The translations under genes were made by a program, and so were the position numbers. A stretch of 34,685 nucleotides of DNA from positions 1 to 34,685 of the forward strand of contig JAFTGB010000001.1 in NCBI GenBank assembly GCA_017458125.1, read 5' to 3'. Within the stretch, counting starts at the first letter, position 1. Each line of letters opens with the position of its first letter. The DNA comes from Prevotella sp. (GTDB taxonomy: Bacteria; Bacteroidota; Bacteroidia; Bacteroidales; Bacteroidaceae). The notes under the pieces are model-generated. The model did not search any database, was not told where the DNA came from, and was given only the letters and a program-made list of their open reading frames with translations. Positions 24,682 through 33,897 of the stretch are shown here, one piece after another.

Positions 24682-24706
24682 AATGTTTTCGATTTGTTTT
24701 TAGTGA

Positions 24707-24743
24707 TAACGTTTGCAAAGATACGAAAAAAACGTTACCTTTG
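24707..24743. promoter_or_regulatory. Divergent tatA / mgtC-like promoter region with an inverted repeat
   Basis: The plus-strand promoter has TTTG at 24712-24715 and TACCTTTG at 24736-24743 (20-bp spacer). The minus-strand -7 box TATCTTTG lies at 24723-24716, inside that spacer. TAACGTT (24707-24713) and AACGTTA (24731-24737) form an inverted repeat overlapping both promoters and could be an operator. The -33 box for tatA is not clear. Confidence 0.65.
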
Positions 24744-24767
24744 CAGCCAAATAAACAACATTTAACT

Positions 24768-25220
24768 ATGGAGAACGAATTGATACTACGGATATTTGTC
24801 TCAGCCCTGTTAGGCGGACTGATAGGTCTGGAGCGTGAGTACCGTTCGAAGGAGGCTGGCTTCCGCACTCATTTCCTTGTAGCCCTGGGGTCGGCACTGT
24901 TTATGATTGTCTCGGCCTACGGCTTCGGCGACTCGCTGAACAACGACCTGCAGCGCTGGGACGTGTCGCGTGTGGCGGCGCAGGTGGTCAGCGGCATCGG
25001 TTTCATAGGTGCCGGCACCATCATCTTCCGCAAGACGGAGAACATGGTCAGCGGTCTGACGACGGCTGCCGGCTTGTGGGTCGTCGCCGCCATTGGTCTG
25101 GCATGCGGCGGTGGTATGTTCAAGGTAGCGATAGCCAGTACGCTGTTAGTATTGGTTGGTCTGGAAGCCTTCAACTACTTTCTGCATAAGTTTGACAAAA
25201 AAGTGAGGAGTGAAAAGTGA
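24768..25220 (+). CDS. MgtC/SapB family membrane protein, short form
   Basis: The 150-residue protein shows the MgtC signature L-G-G-L-I-G-L-E-R-E-Y-R, G-F-R-T-H-F-L-V-A-L-G, then VSGIGFIGAGTII and G-L-T-T-A-A-G-L-W, with four hydrophobic segments. It lacks the C-terminal ACT-like domain found in longer MgtC proteins. Members affect Mg2+ or acid tolerance and membrane potential in other bacteria; the role here is not known. ATG 24768 was chosen because the upstream in-frame start (24741) overlaps the -7 box. The stop codon lies in a heptamer repeat one base before the ATG of the pantothenate kinase. Confidence 0.9.
   Translation: MENELILRIFVSALLGGLIGLEREYRSKEAGFRTHFLVALGSALFMIVSAYGFGDSLNNDLQRWDVSRVAAQVVSGIGFIGAGTIIFRKTENMVSGLTTAAGLWVVAAIGLACGGGMFKVAIASTLLVLVGLEAFNYFLHKFDKKVRSEK
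25202..25220 (+). repeat. Short heptamer array AGTGAGG/AGTGAAA/AGTGA at a gene junction
   Basis: Two and a half units with period 7 contain the stop codon of the MgtC-like gene and the purine-rich stretch before the next start codon. Confidence 0.65.
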
Positions 25221-25221
25221 T

Positions 25222-26049
25222 ATGGGTATCATTATTGGCATAGACGTCGGCATCTCGACCACGAAGATTGTAGGACTGCGCGAGGGTAGGGTGGTATCGC
25301 CCATTCGCATCACAGCAGCCGACCAGATAACATCGCTCTACGGAGCCTTTGGCAAATACTTGCACGACAACCAGATAGAACTGAAGGATGTCGAACAGGT
25401 CATGCTGACGGGTGTTGGTTCGGCTTACATCGAAGAACCCATCTATGGTATTCCCACACAGCAGGTCGACGAGTTCATTGCCGACGGCTTGGGAGCCCGC
25501 TTTGAGTCGGGGCTTGACAAAGCTATCGTGGTGTCTATGGGTACGGGCACCAGTTTCGTGCAGTGTGACGGCGATGAAATCCGTCACATTGGCGGCATCG
25601 GCATCGGGGGCGGCACGCTGCAGGGACTGAGCCGCGTGATGCTGAACACCCGCGACCACAAGCAGATACAGAGCCTCGCCATGCAGGGCGACATTCGGCG
25701 TGTGAACCTGCTTATCGGCGACATCACAAAACACCCGCTGCCCGGACTGCCTATGGAGGCAACGGCGTCGCTCTTCTCGAAGGTACAGTACGACGCTCCG
25801 AAAGAGGATATTGCCCTGGGTATCATCGTACTGGTGTTGCAGACCATAGGTTCGGCAGCCATCCTGTCGGCTCTGAATACCGGCATCAAGGACTTTGTGC
25901 TCATCGGTAATCTGACGCTGCTGCCTCAGTGCAAGGAGATTTATCCAATGTTGGAGAAATTCTACCATGTTCACTTCCATATTCCGAAATACTCAGAGTT
26001 TTGTACCGCTATCGGAGCGGCACTGTACTACAGACAAACCAATATTTAA
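25222..26049 (+). CDS. coaW: Type II pantothenate kinase
   Basis: The 275-residue protein begins GIIIGIDVGISTTKIVGL, the phosphate-1 motif of the ASKHA fold used by eukaryotic-type (type II) pantothenate kinases. It contains V-S-M-G-T-G-T-S-F-V and IGGIGIGGGTLQGLS, both typical of that family, and ends with S-E-F-C-T-A-I-G-A-A-L. The enzyme phosphorylates pantothenate, the first step of coenzyme A synthesis, in the cytoplasm. ATG 25222 was preferred over GTG 25210, which lies inside the repeat and the preceding gene. It follows the MgtC-like gene by 1 bp and is surely co-transcribed with it. Confidence 0.88.
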   Translation: MGIIIGIDVGISTTKIVGLREGRVVSPIRITAADQITSLYGAFGKYLHDNQIELKDVEQVMLTGVGSAYIEEPIYGIPTQQVDEFIADGLGARFESGLDKAIVVSMGTGTSFVQCDGDEIRHIGGIGIGGGTLQGLSRVMLNTRDHKQIQSLAMQGDIRRVNLLIGDITKHPLPGLPMEATASLFSKVQYDAPKEDIALGIIVLVLQTIGSAAILSALNTGIKDFVLIGNLTLLPQCKEIYPMLEKFYHVHFHIPKYSEFCTAIGAALYYRQTNI

Positions 26050-26066
26050 CTAAACAATTAAAAAAG

Positions 26067-26360
26067 ATGAAAAAGATGATTTTGAGTGCCATGCTGGTCA
26101 TGGCCATGATGTGTGTCACCACGACGGTGAGCGCACAGGACACGAAGACTGAGAAGGCCAAGAAGGAGTGTTGTGACAAGAAGGCTCAGAAAGCGTGCTG
26201 CGAAAAAAAGGACAGCGAAGCTAAGCCATGCTGCAAGGCCAAGAAGGAGAAGGCTGGCAAAGACTGTTCGAACTGTGGCGAGTGTAAGCCAGAGTGCGGC
26301 AAGAGCCAGTGTAAGGACTGCCCCAACAACCACAAGTGCCAGAAGGGCTGCAAGAAGTAA
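26067..26360 (+). CDS. Small Cys/Lys-rich exported protein
   Basis: The 97-residue protein has a signal peptide (MKKMILSAMLVMAMMCVTTT, cleaved after VSA at about 24). The mature 73 residues are mostly Lys, Glu and Asp with 14 Cys: three C-C pairs (E-C-C-D, A-C-C-E, P-C-C-K) and then C-S-N-C-G-E-C, P-E-C, S-Q-C-K-D-C, K-C and G-C. This suggests metal binding or multiple disulfides in the periplasm; no named family is recognised. The in-frame extension upstream overlaps coaW and was rejected. It begins 17 bp after the coaW stop and ends before a terminator. Confidence 0.78.
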   Translation: MKKMILSAMLVMAMMCVTTTVSAQDTKTEKAKKECCDKKAQKACCEKKDSEAKPCCKAKKEKAGKDCSNCGECKPECGKSQCKDCPNNHKCQKGCKK

Positions 26361-26412
26361 TCCCCCAGTGCCTGTACGTGGCACGAAGAGATTGAAATGT
26401 GCAGTAACGTAA

Positions 26413-26467
26413 AGCGGGAAGCCATGCATCGACATCCGTCGGTCTCGGCATCCCGCTATATTTTTTT
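26413..26467 (+). terminator. Terminator after the Cys-rich protein gene
   Basis: AGCGGGA (26413-26419) pairs with TCCCGCT (26451-26457), with inner GCC/GGC pairing, followed by ATA and a run of T to 26467. Confidence 0.8.
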
Positions 26468-26489
26468 GTCAGTGATGGCCGCAGCGGTT

Positions 26490-26536
26490 TGGCATAAAAG
26501 GAAAACCCCTGCTAGAGAAATCTCTAAACAGGGGTT
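26490..26536 (-). terminator. Terminator downstream of tRNA-Phe
   Basis: On the minus strand AACCCCTG (26536-26529) pairs with CAGGGGTT (26511-26504), with TAGAGA/TCTCTA pairing inside, followed by TTTTCCTTTT. It lies 22 bp after the tRNA. Confidence 0.8.
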
Positions 26537-26557
26537 CTAATGAAAGGAGGAAAAATG

Positions 26558-26630
26558 TGGTACCTCCAGGAATCGAACCGGGGACACACGGATTTTCAGT
26601 CCGATGCTCTACCAACTGAGCTAAGGCACC
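26558..26630 (-). tRNA. tRNA-Phe (GAA)
   Basis: The 73-nt cloverleaf has the acceptor GGTGCCT/AGGTACC, the D-arm GCTCAGTTGGTAGAGC, the anticodon loop CTGAAAA with anticodon GAA at 26597-26595, and the T-loop TTCGATT. CCA is not encoded. The stems contain a U-U at 27:43 and a C-U at 51:63, so it is slightly irregular but recognisable. It stands alone with its own promoter and terminator. Confidence 0.95.
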
Positions 26631-26671
26631 ATTTAAGTGTAAGAACACTGCATCTTTCTTGATTGCGGGTG

Positions 26672-26703
26672 CAAAGGTAAGAAGAAAAAACGAAACGGCC
26701 AAA
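26672..26703 (-). promoter_or_regulatory. Promoter of tRNA-Phe
   Basis: On the minus strand TTTG (26703-26700) and TACCTTTG (26679-26672) are separated by 20 bp. A small perfect hairpin, CGGCCAAA/TTTGGCCG (26696-26713), overlaps the -33 box. Confidence 0.75.
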
Positions 26704-26775
26704 CTTTTGGCCGATTATTTTTAAAAAAAGTAAATTCCGTGATCTTCAGTATGGCATTCAGTGTGATGTTTGATA

Positions 26776-26823
26776 ACACCCACAGCACTGAAGTCCAGTG
26801 TTGTGGGTGTAGGTTGTTTTTTT
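26776..26823. terminator. Long hairpin after thiL, probably a bidirectional terminator
   Basis: A 15-bp stem (26776-26790 with 26796-26810, one G-T wobble) has a 5-nt loop. The T-run (26817-26823) is on the plus-strand side. The thiL operon enters from the other side, where no T-run follows, so its use as the thiL terminator is less sure. Confidence 0.6.
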
Positions 26824-26835
26824 GTTTCAATATCA

Positions 26836-27891
26836 TCACTTGCTGTTAAGGGGGTTCCAGCCCTGGGCTTTCAGGTCAAACTCCTGGTCGTCGCGGCTTA
26901 CGAGGACATAGCCGAGACTCTCTTTCGTGATGTGGCCGATAAAGCGGATGTCTTCGATGTTCTGCACTTTCTCGTAGTCGCCTATGGGTACGGTGAACAG
27001 CAGTTCGTAGTCTTCGCCGCCGTTCAGGGCGCAGGTTGTCACGTTCATGTTCAGCTCTTCGGCCATGACGGCTGTCTGGTAGTCGATGGGCAGCTGCTTC
27101 TCGAAGATGCGGCAGCCGACATGCGACTGGCGGCAGATGTGGTGCAGTTCGCTGCTGAGTCCGTCGGAGATGTCCATCATGGCCGTGGGACGGATGCCTG
27201 CTTCGCGCAGCTTCTGGACGATGTCGCCGCGTGCCTCGGTCTTCAGCTGGCGTTGCAGCAGGTATTCCTTGCCGGCGAAGTCGGGCTGAAAGTCAGGAAC
27301 GGCCGTACCTTTCTTCTTTGCTTCGTCCACCATCTGGTAGTAGACGGCTTTCTCGCGTTCCAGCAGCTGCAGTCCCATGTAGGCGGCACCGAGGTCGCCG
27401 GAGACGCAGACGAGGTCGGTTTCATGGGCACCGTTGCGGTAGACGATGTCTTCCTTGCGGGCTTCGCCTATGCATGTGATGCTGATGGCCAGCCCGGTGT
27501 AGCTGCTGGTCGTGTCGCCTCCGACGATGTCGACACCCCATTTGTCGCAGGCCATGCGCAGGCCGGAATAGAACTGCTGCATGTCCTCGACGGTGAAGCG
27601 CTTGCTGAGGGCCAGCGATACCGTCAGCTGCCGGGGCGTGCCGTTCATGGCGAAGATGTCGCTGATGTTGACCATGGCCGACTTCCATCCCAGGTATTGC
27701 AGGTCAATGTAGGTCAGGTCGAAGTGTACTCCCTCCATCAGCATGTCGGTGGTTACCAGCACTTCGGTGTCAGGGTAGTGGAGTACGGCGCAGTCGTCGC
27801 CGACGCCGTACAGGGTTGAAGCGTTCGTGGGTTTTATATCCCGAGTCAGCCGGTCTATCAGTCCAAACTCGCCTAATGCTGCTATTTCCAT
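26836..27891 (-). CDS. thiL: Thiamine-monophosphate kinase
   Basis: The 351-residue protein carries ThiL motifs: LGEFGLIDRL at the start, Y-G-V-G-D-D-C-A-V (metal/ATP-binding Asp pair), TTDMLMEGVHFDL, N-I-S-D-I-F-A-M-N-G, VDIVGGDTT, and M-D-I-S-D-G-L-S near residue 220. It belongs to the AIR-synthase-like fold and phosphorylates thiamine monophosphate to the active diphosphate in the cytoplasm. Length is slightly above E. coli ThiL (325) and usual for Bacteroidetes. Its first codons overlap the end of the phosphorylase gene by 10 bp, so it is the last gene of the sppA operon. Confidence 0.95.
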   Translation of the reverse strand: MEIAALGEFGLIDRLTRDIKPTNASTLYGVGDDCAVLHYPDTEVLVTTDMLMEGVHFDLTYIDLQYLGWKSAMVNISDIFAMNGTPRQLTVSLALSKRFTVEDMQQFYSGLRMACDKWGVDIVGGDTTSSYTGLAISITCIGEARKEDIVYRNGAHETDLVCVSGDLGAAYMGLQLLEREKAVYYQMVDEAKKKGTAVPDFQPDFAGKEYLLQRQLKTEARGDIVQKLREAGIRPTAMMDISDGLSSELHHICRQSHVGCRIFEKQLPIDYQTAVMAEELNMNVTTCALNGGEDYELLFTVPIGDYEKVQNIEDIRFIGHITKESLGYVLVSRDDQEFDLKAQGWNPLNSK

Positions 27892-28754
27892 TTTTGTGTG
27901 GGATGCTCAGTGTTGTACTTCTCTATTTGCTCTGAGACAATGTGCTCTGAGCGGACAATCATCTCGCGCATCAGGGCGGTCATCAGCGGCTGTGCCTTGT
28001 TGGCAGCCTCCTGCACTTCCTCGTGGCTGACCTCGACGGGCACGTCGAAGCCTCCAAGGTCGGTGATGACGCTGACGCCAAAAGTGCGTATGCCACAGTG
28101 GTGAGCCACGATGACCTCCGGAACGGTGCTCATGCCTACGGCATCGCCTCCCAGCGTGCGGTACATCTTGTATTCGGCAGGCGTCTCGAAGGTGGGACCT
28201 TGCACGCCGACGTACACGCCGTAGGTAATGCGGATGCTCTTCTCACGGGCTATGGCTGTAGCTTCCTTAATCAGTTCCATGTCGTAGGTCTCGTGCATGT
28301 CAGGGAAGCGTGGACCGGTAGGGAAGTTCTTGCCGCGCAACGGGTGCTCGGGGAAAAAATTGATGTGGTCGGTGATAATCATCAGGTCGCCAATCTTGAA
28401 CGCCGGGTTCATGCCGCCGGCAGCATTGGAGACGTAAAGGGTGTTGATGCCCAGTTCGTACATGACACGGACAGGGAATGTCACCTCCTTCATGGAGTAG
28501 CCTTCATAGTAGTGGAAACGTCCCTGCATGGCCAGGATGTCGACACCGCCCAGTTTGCCGAAGATGATTTTTCCGGAATGTCCTTCTACGGTAGACACCG
28601 GGAAGTTAGGGATGTCGCTGTAGGGTATTTCTGTCTTCTCAGTTATTTCGGAAGCTAATTGTCCGAGTCCGGTTCCCAGGATGATGGCTGTCTTGGGGCT
28701 TGTTGTCATCCTTGTCTTTAGCCAGGATGCTGTTTCTTGAATTTTTGCGTACAT
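27882..28754 (-). CDS. Purine nucleoside phosphorylase (trimeric, PunA type)
   Basis: The 290-residue protein has the trimeric PNP hallmarks: A-I-I-L-G-T-G-L-G (phosphate-binding), VEGHSGKIIFGKLGG, MQGRFHYYEGYSM, V-S-N-A-A-G-G-M, G-P-T-F-E-T-P-A-E and G-M-S-T-V-P-E, and V-I-T-D-L near the purine-binding site. It cleaves inosine and guanosine with phosphate for salvage. The start MYAKIQETASWL at 28754 matches the usual beginning of the family (M-Y-x-K-I-Q-E-T); upstream in-frame codons were rejected. The start lies 116 bp inside the end of lpxK, in another frame. The stop overlaps thiL. Confidence 0.93.
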   Translation of the reverse strand: MYAKIQETASWLKTRMTTSPKTAIILGTGLGQLASEITEKTEIPYSDIPNFPVSTVEGHSGKIIFGKLGGVDILAMQGRFHYYEGYSMKEVTFPVRVMYELGINTLYVSNAAGGMNPAFKIGDLMIITDHINFFPEHPLRGKNFPTGPRFPDMHETYDMELIKEATAIAREKSIRITYGVYVGVQGPTFETPAEYKMYRTLGGDAVGMSTVPEVIVAHHCGIRTFGVSVITDLGGFDVPVEVSHEEVQEAANKAQPLMTALMREMIVRSEHIVSEQIEKYNTEHPTQKWK

Positions 28755-29808
28755 AGCCTGTAATTTGATTGTTGAAGTTTTCTTCCTGTCCTTGCATGAA
28801 GCTGATGCGGACAGGCAATACATAGATGTTCGCCTTCACTTCGTCGCTCAGTCCGTCGGCATGCTCCAGACGGGTGGCGTCCTTCTCTGTAGTGATGATG
28901 GCTTTGGGAGAGGGCAGGGCGCTGAAGGTGTCGTTGATGAGCTGTATGTCCTTCTTGCGGAACTGGTGATGGTCGCTGAAGTTCAGGGGCGTAAGGTGAG
29001 AGGTCAGTGGCGACAAGTCGTGTTCCAGTTGTTTGGGCGAGGCAATGCCTGTCAGCAGCAGGACATGGGTGTCGTTGAGGGTGTCGAGTTCTATAGAACG
29101 TGTGCTGTCCTTGAACACCGGGCGTGGCTTGTCGTACTCCAGTGTGGTGAAATAGAGTTGCTGGTAGGGATAGAGGTCCATGGCTCTTGTGATGACACGG
29201 TATTCCATGGGTTTCAGTCCGGGGGGACACTTGGTCACGATGACGATGTCGGCACGGTCCTTTCCGCTGAGCGGCTCGCGAAGTCTGCCGGCCGGCAGCA
29301 GCTTGTCGTAGATGATGAGCCGGTGGTAGTCGACCAGCAGGATGTTGATGCCGGGTTTGACGTAACGGTGCTGGAAAGCGTCGTCTAAAAGAACCACGTC
29401 TAACAGCTTGTCGTTTTCTGTCAGCAGGTCGATGCCGTGGCAGCGGTTTTTGTCGACGGCCACGGTCACGCTCGGGAATTTCTGCTTCATCTGGTATGGC
29501 TCGTCGCCAATGTCCGGCATCGGTGTCTCGGGCGTAGCCGTCAGAAACCCCTTGCTCTTGCGCTTGTATCCGCGGCTGAGGACGGCAACGTGGAAGTGGT
29601 CTTTCAGAAGGTTGGCCAGATATTCCACATGGGGCGTCTTGCCCGTCCCGCCGACAGTGATGTTACCTACTGAGATAACAGGAACTTTAAAGGAACGACT
29701 TTTGAGCACGCCGATGTCAAACAGCGTGTTTCGCAGTTTTACCCCCAAGCCGTAAAACCAGCTAAAGGGCAACAGCCACGTATTGATTTTGATGAAGTCG
29801 CCTTCCAA
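28639..29808 (-). CDS. lpxK: Tetraacyldisaccharide 4'-kinase
   Basis: The 389-residue protein shows the LpxK plan: N-terminal membrane-associated segment (LLPFSWFYGLGVKLRN), the Walker A P-loop VGNITVGGTGKTP, L-S-R-G-Y-K-R-K, G-D-E-P, V-D-K-N-R, and the D-D-A-F-Q-H motif (ILLVDY follows). It adds the 4'-phosphate in lipid A synthesis at the inner membrane. It is longer than E. coli LpxK (328); the last 38 codons overlap the phosphorylase gene and encode a charged tail. That tail starts as in other Bacteroidetes LpxK (Y-V-R-K-N-S-R-N-S) and is therefore probably real. It follows sppA by 18 bp. Confidence 0.94.
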   Translation of the reverse strand: MEGDFIKINTWLLPFSWFYGLGVKLRNTLFDIGVLKSRSFKVPVISVGNITVGGTGKTPHVEYLANLLKDHFHVAVLSRGYKRKSKGFLTATPETPMPDIGDEPYQMKQKFPSVTVAVDKNRCHGIDLLTENDKLLDVVLLDDAFQHRYVKPGINILLVDYHRLIIYDKLLPAGRLREPLSGKDRADIVIVTKCPPGLKPMEYRVITRAMDLYPYQQLYFTTLEYDKPRPVFKDSTRSIELDTLNDTHVLLLTGIASPKQLEHDLSPLTSHLTPLNFSDHHQFRKKDIQLINDTFSALPSPKAIITTEKDATRLEHADGLSDEVKANIYVLPVRISFMQGQEENFNNQITGYVRKNSRNSILAKDKDDNKPQDSHHPGNRTRTISFRNN

Positions 29809-29826
29809 CCTGATGGGTGTTAATGG

Positions 29827-31599
29827 TTATCTCAGCACAAGGAAGTAGGGCAGGCGGGCCTGGATAGCATTGCGCTTGTTGATGCTCTTCAGGTAGGTGA
29901 AGGGCTCGTAGTATTCACCCAGTGTGGCACGCAGCTGCTCGTCCAGGTAGTTGCCCTTGGACTCGGAGTCAAGCAACATGCTCATCCAGTCGCTCTCCTC
30001 TGGGTAGCTGTTGACATGATACTCGCTCAGCTTGGCCAGTTGGGCGGCCTTCTCGACGGCTTTGTCCAGTCCGCCAATCTCGTCTACCAGCTTGATTTTC
30101 AGTGCGTCGTTGGCTAACCACACGCGTCCCTGCGCCACTTCTTCAATGGCTTCGACGGACTGCTTGCGTCCGTCGGCGACACGCTTGCGGAACAGCTCGT
30201 AGCCGCGGCCGACGTATTGGTCGAGCATGGCCAGCTCTTCAGCATTGAACGGGCGGGCCGCAGTGCCGAAGGCTGAGTGCTTGTTGGTCTTCACCTCATC
30301 GAACTTGACCCCTAACTTGTCTGTCAGCAGACCGCTGAAGTCGGGGAACATGCCGAAGATGCCGATGCTGCCCGTTATCGTGGTAGGCTCGGCTATGATG
30401 TGGTTGGCGTTGCAGCTGATGTAGTAACCGCCCGAGGCTGCATAGCCGCCCATGGACACGACGACGGGCTTCTTGGCCTTCAGGTTGGTTACGGCGCGCC
30501 ATATCTGCTCAGAGGCGTAGGCGGAGCCGCCGGGCGAGTTGACGCGCAGCACCACGGCTTTCACGTCGTCGTCCTTGGCCAGCTTCTCTAAGTCTTTGCA
30601 CACGGTGGTGGCTACGATGCTGTGCTCGTCGTTGATGGAGCCGACGGTCTCTGAGTCAACAATGTCGCCGTAGGCGTAGTAGACGGCCACTTGCTCGCCC
30701 TCCTTCTTCTTTCCTTTCACGTTGGACATGTCGGCAAGTGTCAGCTGCGCGATGTCGTCGTCAGCATCCAGCTTGAGCATCTTCTTGATTTCGCCTTTCA
30801 CCTCGTCGGTGTATAGCAGCTTGTCCACCAGTTTCATCTTCACATAGTCCGTCTGATTGGCCAGTGCGGCAAAGCGGTCGGCGTATGCGTTGAGCGAGTC
30901 GGCGGGTATCTTGCGGCTTTGCGAGACTTCTTTCAGCATGACATTCCAGATGCCGTTGATATAGGCTGTCACCTGCTCGCGGTTGGGCTCGCTCATGCCG
31001 TCGGCCGTCATCATCTCGGGTGCACTCTTGTACTTGCCTACCTTGCAGAGCTGGTACTTGACGCCGAACTTGGCCAGCAAATCTTTCAGGAAGTAGGGAG
31101 TAGCTGCCATGCCATGCCAGTCCACCATACCCTGGGGGTTGAGAAACAGTTTGTCAGCCACGCTACATATATAATAGGTGGATTGCGTGTAAGAGTCGGC
31201 GTATGCCACAATCCATTTGCCGCTTTTGCGGAAGTCGGCCAAAGCCTCGCGGATGGCGTGGGCGGAAGCCGGTGAATCAGAACTGAACAGTCCAGCCTCA
31301 ATGTAGATGCCTTTGATGTCTTCGTTCTCCTTAGCCTTGCTGATGGCTTTCAGAATTTCGTCCAGCCCTACCTTCTCGCTCACCTGACCGGTCAGCATGG
31401 ATAGAGGATTCGACATAGCGCGTTCCTCTAACTGTCCTGACAACGTCAGCGTTAACACGGAGTTTTCTTCTACTGTTTTGCTGCCGGCATTTGACGCTGC
31501 CAGACCTACCAGGGAAATGACGGTAAGAATGCCCATGATGACGGAAACCAAGATAATGCCTGTCACCGTAGCTAAGACGTACTTGAGGAACTGTTTCAT
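29827..31599 (-). CDS. sppA: Signal peptide peptidase SppA, 67K type
   Basis: The 590-residue protein has one N-terminal membrane segment (about 8-36) and two tandem SppA/S49 domains, as in E. coli protease IV. The catalytic lysine lies in G-K-Y-K-S-A-P-E of the first domain and the catalytic serine in GGYAASGGYYIS of the second; both are intact. VNSPGGSAYASE and G-S-I-G-I-F-G are also typical. It degrades cleaved signal peptides in the inner membrane with its active site on the periplasmic side. It heads the operon sppA-lpxK-PNP-thiL. Confidence 0.95.
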   Translation of the reverse strand: MKQFLKYVLATVTGIILVSVIMGILTVISLVGLAASNAGSKTVEENSVLTLTLSGQLEERAMSNPLSMLTGQVSEKVGLDEILKAISKAKENEDIKGIYIEAGLFSSDSPASAHAIREALADFRKSGKWIVAYADSYTQSTYYICSVADKLFLNPQGMVDWHGMAATPYFLKDLLAKFGVKYQLCKVGKYKSAPEMMTADGMSEPNREQVTAYINGIWNVMLKEVSQSRKIPADSLNAYADRFAALANQTDYVKMKLVDKLLYTDEVKGEIKKMLKLDADDDIAQLTLADMSNVKGKKKEGEQVAVYYAYGDIVDSETVGSINDEHSIVATTVCKDLEKLAKDDDVKAVVLRVNSPGGSAYASEQIWRAVTNLKAKKPVVVSMGGYAASGGYYISCNANHIIAEPTTITGSIGIFGMFPDFSGLLTDKLGVKFDEVKTNKHSAFGTAARPFNAEELAMLDQYVGRGYELFRKRVADGRKQSVEAIEEVAQGRVWLANDALKIKLVDEIGGLDKAVEKAAQLAKLSEYHVNSYPEESDWMSMLLDSESKGNYLDEQLRATLGEYYEPFTYLKSINKRNAIQARLPYFLVLR

Positions 31600-31626
31600 A
31601 CTGTTTATAATTAGTCAATATTTTTG

Positions 31627-31657
31627 CAAAGGTACGAAAAAGAATGCAAAGACCAAA
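31627..31657 (-). promoter_or_regulatory. Promoter of the sppA-lpxK-PNP-thiL operon
   Basis: On the minus strand TTTG (31657-31654) and TACCTTTG (31634-31627) are separated by 19 bp, with the sppA start 28 bp downstream. Confidence 0.75.
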
Positions 31658-31688
31658 AGAAAAGTCAAAAAAATGCTTTTATGGTGTC

Positions 31689-31729
31689 TGCCAATGTGTC
31701 AGTTGTGACGGATTGGCACGGTTTTCGCA
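31689..31729 (+). promoter_or_regulatory. Sigma-54-like groES promoter overlapping a 30-bp interrupted palindrome
   Basis: TGGCACG (31714-31720), four bases and TCGCA (31725-31729) match the -24/-12 sigma-54 consensus (TGGCACG-N4-TTGCA) at all but one fixed base. TGCCAAT (31689-31695) and ATTGGCA (31712-31718) are perfect inverted arms, with GTCA and TGAC as a second inverted pair inside. The palindrome overlaps the -24 element. No TAnnTTTG promoter was found between 31658 and 31775. The predicted transcript start is about 31740. Confidence 0.6.
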
Positions 31730-31775
31730 TAGTCTGTGACAGAAAGTTTAAAGTCTAATTTAAAATATTATTGTT

Positions 31776-32045
31776 ATGAACATTAAACCATTAGGAGACC
31801 GCGTGTTGGTAGTTCCCGCACCGGCAGAAGAGAAAATCGGCGGCATCATCATTCCTGACACCGCCAAGGAGAAACCCTTACATGGCACTATCAAGGCCGT
31901 TGGTCAGGGAACCAAGGACGAAGAGATGGTCCTGAAGGCTGGCGACCAGGTGCTTTATGGCAAGTACAGCGGCACCGAGCTGGAGTTTGAGGGAGAGAAG
32001 TATCTGATGATGCGTCAGAGCGATGTTTTGGCGATTATCGGATAA
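31776..32045 (+). CDS. groES: Co-chaperonin GroES
   Basis: The 89-residue protein is typical of Gro[12 protein letters not shown] at the start, the mobile loop [17 protein letters not shown], and Y-G-K-Y-S-G-T-E. It caps GroEL during ATP-dependent folding in the cytoplasm. groEL follows 84 bp downstream. Confidence 0.97.
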   Translation: MNIKPLGDRVLVVPAPAEEKIGGIIIPDTAKEKPLHGTIKAVGQGTKDEEMVLKAGDQVLYGKYSGTELEFEGEKYLMMRQSDVLAIIG

Positions 32046-32091
32046 TAATCACATTTGACAATTGGACCATTTCACAATTGCACAAATAAAT

Positions 32092-33761
<1,670 letters not shown>

Positions 33762-33820
33762 TCGGAAAGTACCGATAAGAACAGCCTTGGTTTGCGTTAT
33801 TTGCAAACTCAAGTTGTCAA

Positions 33821-33858
33821 AAAGCAGATGTCTGATGAAAATGTCAGACATCTGCTTT
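33821..33858 (+). terminator. Hairpin after groEL, probable terminator
   Basis: A perfect 15-bp stem (33821-33835 with 33844-33858, AAAGCAGATGTCTGA and its complement) has an 8-nt loop. It is followed by GATATAAAT rather than a T-run, so termination may be weak or the hairpin may stabilise the 3' end. Confidence 0.6.
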
Positions 33859-33897
33859 GATATAAATCAATTTCGTTTCCGATTTTGCTCAAAAAAC

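Noticed and set aside
25929-26066. N-terminal extension of the Cys-rich protein
   Set aside because: It lies mostly within coaW in another frame; the signal peptide starts at 26067.
28755-28823. N-terminal extension of the phosphorylase (23 residues)
   Set aside because: The family normally begins at M-Y-x-K-I-Q-E-T, which is at 28754; the extension is out-of-frame lpxK sequence.
28980-29010. Heptamer-like sequence in lpxK (S-P-L-T-S-H-L-T-P-L region)
   Set aside because: Only about two diverged units are visible, too few to claim an array.
31689-31718. CIRCE element upstream of groES
   Set aside because: The palindrome does not match TTAGCACTC-N9-GAGTGCTAA in arms or spacing, and no hrcA gene is in the window.
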